Source: a virus. Taken from it: a DNA stretch of 26,434 nt. Shown here one piece after another: positions 23,675 to 26,434 of this stretch. Positions within the stretch are counted from its first letter, which is position 1; each line of letters opens with the position of its first letter. The notes below the pieces were generated by a model. The model searched no databases, was not told the origin of the DNA, and worked only from the letters and a program-made list of their open reading frames with translations. The DNA is taken from positions 1 to 26,434 of the IMG/VR virus record IMGVR_UViG_3300044617_000234. One strand, written 5' to 3'. Both the position numbers and the translations under genes were made by a program.

Positions 23675-23767
23675 ATGTTTTGGTTAGGCTTAGTGTGTGG
23701 ATTTATAGGCATCATTTGCCTTTATCTCATCATCATTGCAGCTTTTGAAATCGGTGAAGGCCGATGA
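23675..23767 (+). CDS. Mini membrane protein, 30 residues
   Basis: ATG with AAGGAAAAACAA before it; an upstream in-frame ATG at 23639 has no such site. MFWLGLVCGFIGIICLYLII followed by IAAFEIGEGR is one membrane segment with a short acidic cytoplasmic or outer end. Its stop overlaps the next start (ATGA at 23764). No family recognised; size and type resemble phage membrane micro-proteins. Confidence 0.55.
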   Translation: MFWLGLVCGFIGIICLYLIIIAAFEIGEGR

Positions 23768-24129
23768 ACTTAGAAAAGCAACCACGCGACCCACTATTTT
23801 CAATTCATAATCATTCAGACGGACACATTGCCCTTTATCTTGAAGAACAAGATGCAGTAAAGGATTTAGTGCAAGATGTTGTTGGTGCTTATGAATTAGA
23901 TGATTTGGACTTGTTGCGCCATTCTGCAGATCGCTCAGTTAAATCTGAAAACTACTTTGAACACCTTGATAATGCCCGCGATAACTTGGGCGAGAACGCA
24001 CCATTGCTTTGCAATATGACAGAGCAAGAAGCACTTATTTTGGCTGAAGATTTGATTCGAGCAGTTAAGTTTGCCCGCATCAGCCGTGAGGCTGGTACCA
24101 ACTACCCATCATTGAAGGCGGTTAAATAA
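23764..24129 (+). CDS. Unknown acidic protein, 121 residues
   Basis: Starts in an ATGA overlap. MNLEKQPRDPLFSIHNHSDG is followed by an acidic helical region (ALYLEEQDAVKDLVQDVVGA, then ELDDLDLLRHSADRSVKSEN) and ends NYPSLKAVK. The C-terminal part with EQEALILAEDLIRAVKFARI looks like a helix pair. No motif that I recognise. It precedes the nuclease gene by four bases and belongs to the same operon as WhiB and the recombination genes. Confidence 0.7.
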   Translation: MNLEKQPRDPLFSIHNHSDGHIALYLEEQDAVKDLVQDVVGAYELDDLDLLRHSADRSVKSENYFEHLDNARDNLGENAPLLCNMTEQEALILAEDLIRAVKFARISREAGTNYPSLKAVK

Positions 24130-24133
24130 CTCA

Positions 24134-24484
24134 ATGGCTAATCCAAACGGGCGCAAAGGCGCACAATTTGAAACCGATGTTATGCGTTGGCTTCGCGGTG
24201 CTGGTGCCTTATGTGAGCGTTTGGTAAAGGCAGGTAAGAACGATGAAGGCGATTTAGTCGCAATCATTGGTGGCAAGCAATACATTCTTGAACTCAAGAA
24301 TCGTAAAACAATAAGTTTGCCTGAATTTTGGCGTGAAGCCGAAGTTGAGGCAGAAAACTATGCAAAGGCTCGCGGATTAACCGAGGTGCCATTGCATTAC
24401 ATCATTCTCAAGCGCCGAAACGCTGGGATTGAAAAGGCTTGGGTAATCCAAGACTTAACTCAATGGTTGGCAGAAAAGCATTGA
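24134..24484 (+). CDS. Hjc-like PD-(D/E)XK nuclease, probable Holliday junction resolvase
   Basis: 116 residues. MANPNGRKGAQFETDVMRWL begins the usual first helix with E13; KNDEGDLVAIIGGKQYILEL provides D40 and then E53-L-K55, so the pattern E-xn-D-x12-ExK of the PD-(D/E)XK fold is complete. AEVEAENYAKARGLTEVPLH and the closing WVIQDLTQWL fit archaeal Hjc-type or related phage resolvases. It would cut branched DNA during replication or before packaging. The WhiB gene starts inside its 3' end. Confidence 0.78.
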   Translation: MANPNGRKGAQFETDVMRWLRGAGALCERLVKAGKNDEGDLVAIIGGKQYILELKNRKTISLPEFWREAEVEAENYAKARGLTEVPLHYIILKRRNAGIEKAWVIQDLTQWLAEKH

Positions 24485-24933
24485 ATCAATTTGAATTCTT
24501 TGTTGATCTACCACGATTTGATAAGGCTAAGTGTGCAGATGTTGAGGACAAGGATTTATTCTTTCCCGATAACCGCACACAAGAGGCAGAAAGACTGCAC
24601 CAACTTAAAGCTATTTGCTCAAGTTGTATTCACGAAAAGGAGTGTTTGGAGTACGCACTAGAAAAACAGATTCCCTACGGTATTTGGGGTGGCTCAACGC
24701 CAGCCGATAGAGATACCGTTGCAATTGCTAAGGGTAAGAGTTATGCGTTCAAAGGAATTGCATTAACGATTACCAAATTGCATAAAAAAGGGGTTTCTGC
24801 CAACGAAATTGCAGCACAACTTAATACTTCGCCTGGTTATGTCAGTCGTGTATTGCGTAAGTTGATTGCAACTGAACAAGGAGCAGCACCATTACACCAA
24901 CAGATAAAAGACTCATCCGAAGGCTTGCACTAA
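24463..24933 (+). CDS. WhiB-family regulator with extra helix-turn-helix
   Basis: 156 residues from the ATG at 24463; TTG at 24481, in a TTGA overlap with the nuclease stop, is an alternative. The four iron-sulphur Cys are C24, C52, C55 and C61 (KCADVEDKDLFFP, ICSSCIHEKEC), followed by the G-I-W-G-G turn at 73-77, so the WhiB domain is complete. Residues about 99-135 (TKLHKKGVSANEIAAQLNTS, then PGYVSRVLRKLI) form a second DNA-binding unit of the helix-turn-helix type, which host WhiB proteins normally lack. WhiB proteins bind the main sigma factor; phage copies can alter host transcription. Confidence 0.85.
   Translation: MVGRKALNQFEFFVDLPRFDKAKCADVEDKDLFFPDNRTQEAERLHQLKAICSSCIHEKECLEYALEKQIPYGIWGGSTPADRDTVAIAKGKSYAFKGIALTITKLHKKGVSANEIAAQLNTSPGYVSRVLRKLIATEQGAAPLHQQIKDSSEGLH
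24878..24893 (+). promoter_or_regulatory. Strong ribosome-binding site leading to an ATT start
   Basis: AAGGAG (24878-24883), seven bases, then ATT (24891-24893). The frame is closed upstream at TGA 24873-24875, and no ATG, GTG or TTG occurs in it until GTG 24939, which would remove the charged part of the signal peptide. Confidence 0.55.
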
Positions 24934-25322
24934 TCGTTGTGGTTAGCGTAGGAACTTCATTAACAGTTCAAGCAATAATGGCACAACCTGCAATACCTGA
25001 AGTGGTTATCTACAAAGATCGGCCACATCTAATGCAGGTGAATCCAAAAGAAGTGGCTCGCGAGCTACTTACAACTGAACAGTTCAAGTGCTTTTCATTC
25101 ATAATGGGAAAAGAAAGCGCTTGGCAAGATAAGGACAATCCGACCAGCACCGCATCAGGTGTGGGTCAATTATTGGATGGCACTTATCGCAATCTTGGAA
25201 TGAAGCGCAGTAAATCAACTGTTGCCCAAACGATTGCAGCATTGGCCTACATAGGCCGCAGATATGGCTCAGGTGGCCCGTGTGCTGCCAAAGCCTTTTG
25301 GTTAAAAAACTCATACTATTGA
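24891..25322 (+). CDS. Secreted lytic transglycosylase-like protein
   Basis: 143 residues if it starts at ATT 24891. The N-terminus MTPTDKRLIRRLALIVVVSV then GTSLTVQA is a classical signal peptide: basic region, hydrophobic core and small residues at the cut site. The mature part has FSFIMGKESAWQDKDNPTST with candidate catalytic E75, ASGVGQLLDGTYRNLG, and IAALAYIGRRYGSGGPCAAK, the order of an SLT (goose-lysozyme-like) domain. C67 and C131 could form a disulphide. It would cut glycan strands outside the membrane, perhaps for late lysis or wall remodelling. It overlaps the WhiB end and lies far from the endolysin. Confidence 0.72.
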   Translation: MTPTDKRLIRRLALIVVVSVGTSLTVQAIMAQPAIPEVVIYKDRPHLMQVNPKEVARELLTTEQFKCFSFIMGKESAWQDKDNPTSTASGVGQLLDGTYRNLGMKRSKSTVAQTIAALAYIGRRYGSGGPCAAKAFWLKNSYY

Positions 25323-25333
25323 TGGGGGTCAAT

Positions 25334-25651
25334 ATGAGCGTAGAAATAGAAACAGGCGTGGTGGACTTTGATGCCAACACTGCCGCTTGGCTGGAGCAGT
25401 ATAAATCTGCCGTTGCCAAGATCAAAGAACTGCAAGAAGTTGCAGATGTAGCTCGCGCACACATTGAGCGAGCATTAGGCGATAACGAAACTGGGATGTT
25501 CTTGAACCGCCCAGTTGTTCGTTATTCATTTGTTGAATCCAAGCGCTTTGACACCAAACGCGCCCGTGAAATCCTGCCTTCGCAGGTTATAGAGGCTCTT
25601 GAGGTAGTATCTACTTCCCGCAGATTCTCTATTGTGAACGAGGACAATTAA
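25334..25651 (+). CDS. Recombination-associated small protein, 105 residues (tentative)
   Basis: Start at ATG 25334 with GGGGG upstream; a longer frame to 25280 overlaps the previous gene. MSVEIETGVVDFDANTAAWL begins a coiled coil (residues about 15-50), then MFLNRPVVRYSFVESKRFDT, KRAREILPSQ and VVSTSRRFSIV. The C-terminal half resembles the end of YqaJ-type phage exonucleases, where 'G...V.W...T..R.DT...' precedes 'TSRRF'. Here it is a separate protein three bases before a Cas4-like nuclease, so the two may form one complex. The family link is my reading of motifs only. Confidence 0.5.
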   Translation: MSVEIETGVVDFDANTAAWLEQYKSAVAKIKELQEVADVARAHIERALGDNETGMFLNRPVVRYSFVESKRFDTKRAREILPSQVIEALEVVSTSRRFSIVNEDN

Positions 25652-25654
25652 CAA

Positions 25655-26395
25655 ATGAATTTCACGCCTTTGAACTCGCCAGCACAACAGTTAGCCGTTG
25701 AACTCGGCGGCATAATTAGCGAAGCAAGTAAGTGGTCTCCACGAAGCCAACAGGTTTATATCGGACCAAGTGAAGTTGGCCAAGAGTGTGTTCGCAGACT
25801 TGCCTACAAGTTGCTGGATTGGGATAAGGCAAATGAATCGGGTGGCGGTTCCTGGGCTGCCAATGTCGGCACCGCCATCCATTCATTTCTTGAAGAAATC
25901 TTTGCCAAGATGCCTGAACGATATGAGGTTGAGCAGAAAGTAAAGATTCGAGCAAATCTTTCAGGCACCATTGACCTTTACGATATTGAAAAAGGTTATG
26001 TATTGGACTGGAAAACTACATCACCTGCAGGTGTTAAAGCCAAACGCAGTGAAGGTGCCACCGCACAACAGATTACCCAGGTTCAGCTTTACGGTTACGG
26101 CAAAGCACAATTAGGTGTAACCGTGAACAAGGTTGGCCTTGTTTTCTTGCCGACAGGCGGTTCCATTGATGATATGCACATTGAGTTGTTTGATTACGAC
26201 GAGCAGGCAGCACTTGATGCACTTGCTCGCCTTGATTCAGTTTATTCATTGCTATCTACCATTGATGTTGAGACAACACCTGCTATGTGGCCGTTGATTC
26301 CAGCAACACCAAGCCGAATGTGTATGTATTGCCCTTATTACCGACCTTTTAGCACTGATCTATCAGTTGCTTGCAATGGTGATACCGATGTGTGA
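25655..26395 (+). CDS. Cas4-like [4Fe-4S] PD-(D/E)XK exonuclease
   Basis: 246 residues. The first Cys of the cluster is C45 (GQECVRRLAY), then GTAIHSFLEEIF with H76, GTIDLYD with D107, VLDWKTTS with D118-x-K120, and the QVQLYGYGKAQ motif. The other three cluster Cys are C223, C226 and C240 (RMCMYCPYYRPF and VAC). This matches the RecB-nuclease/Cas4 layout of phage 5'-3' exonucleases used in recombination. There is no cas1, cas2 or CRISPR repeat in the window, so a role in phage recombination or replication is more likely than CRISPR adaptation. The next gene overlaps its end. Confidence 0.82.
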   Translation: MNFTPLNSPAQQLAVELGGIISEASKWSPRSQQVYIGPSEVGQECVRRLAYKLLDWDKANESGGGSWAANVGTAIHSFLEEIFAKMPERYEVEQKVKIRANLSGTIDLYDIEKGYVLDWKTTSPAGVKAKRSEGATAQQITQVQLYGYGKAQLGVTVNKVGLVFLPTGGSIDDMHIELFDYDEQAALDALARLDSVYSLLSTIDVETTPAMWPLIPATPSRMCMYCPYYRPFSTDLSVACNGDTDV

Positions 26396-26434
26396 GCGTG
26401 ACGGTTGCGGTTGTGGAATACCTGCCAAAACAAT
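26388..26434 (+). CDS. Start of a Cys-rich protein (partial)
   Basis: An ATG overlapping the nuclease stop opens MCERDGCGCGIPAKT and is cut by the window edge. Three Cys in the first nine residues suggest a metal-binding start. Too short for a family call; the overlap and the frame support a real gene. Confidence 0.4.
   Translation, partial: MCERDGCGCGIPAKT

Noticed and set aside
25655-26395. CRISPR adaptation role for the Cas4-like protein
   Set aside because: No cas1, cas2 or repeat array is present; phage Cas4-like exonucleases next to recombination genes are a sufficient explanation.

Overview
This window reads as part of the genome of a tailed, siphovirus-like bacteriophage of an actinobacterium. 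It carries the HK97-type order of terminase, portal, protease, capsid, connector, tail terminator, tail tube, tail assembly chaperone, tape measure and fibres. A WhiB-type iron-sulphur regulator, a family essentially restricted to Actinobacteria and their phages, points to the host. Base composition looks moderate rather than GC-rich, which would fit a freshwater planktonic actinobacterium of the acI/Nanopelagicales kind; that host guess is inference. No integrase, tRNA, insertion sequence or CRISPR array was seen, and both window edges cut through genes.

Layout. 1-4185 is the packaging and head block: terminase tail end, a tiny membrane protein, portal, maturation protease with an N-terminal add-on and a second internal start, and major capsid protein, closed by a strong hairpin. 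4254-10832 holds a GT-A glycosyltransferase, head-tail connector, tail terminator, two paralogous tail tube proteins, a frameshifted tail assembly chaperone, a gp10-like protein, a short tape measure and a minor tail protein. 10841-19648 is a large host-recognition and lysis block: an S74 self-cleaving fibre, two candidate holins around an M15 endolysin, a 714-residue collagen-like fibre, three divergent tandem paralogues that look like small adhesins, and a lectin-like tail protein. 19654-21563 holds two more glycosyltransferases (GT4-like, GT25-like) around a DUF6378-like protein, ending at an intrinsic terminator.

21642-22854 is on the opposite strand: a packed series of seven tiny genes (40-80 residues) with overlapping or nearly touching ends, including two Cys-rich zinc-ribbon-like proteins, a membrane protein and, last, a ribbon-helix-helix protein. 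It is divided from the rightward genes by about 220 bases with a perfect palindrome and divergent promoter-like boxes. From 23077 the plus strand resumes with a proteasome beta/HslV-like Ntn-hydrolase, a mini membrane protein, an unknown protein, a Hjc-like nuclease, WhiB, a secreted lytic transglycosylase that appears to start at ATT, and a recombination pair ending in a Cas4-like iron-sulphur nuclease.

Most gene junctions on both strands are ATGA, GTGA, TAATG or similar overlaps, so translation is probably coupled throughout. The least ordinary elements are the phage proteasome-like hydrolase, the opposite-strand micro-gene cassette with repeated gene junctions, the three glycosyltransferases beside a collagen-like fibre (two sharing an identical ribosome-binding-site hairpin), and the tandem adhesin paralogues.
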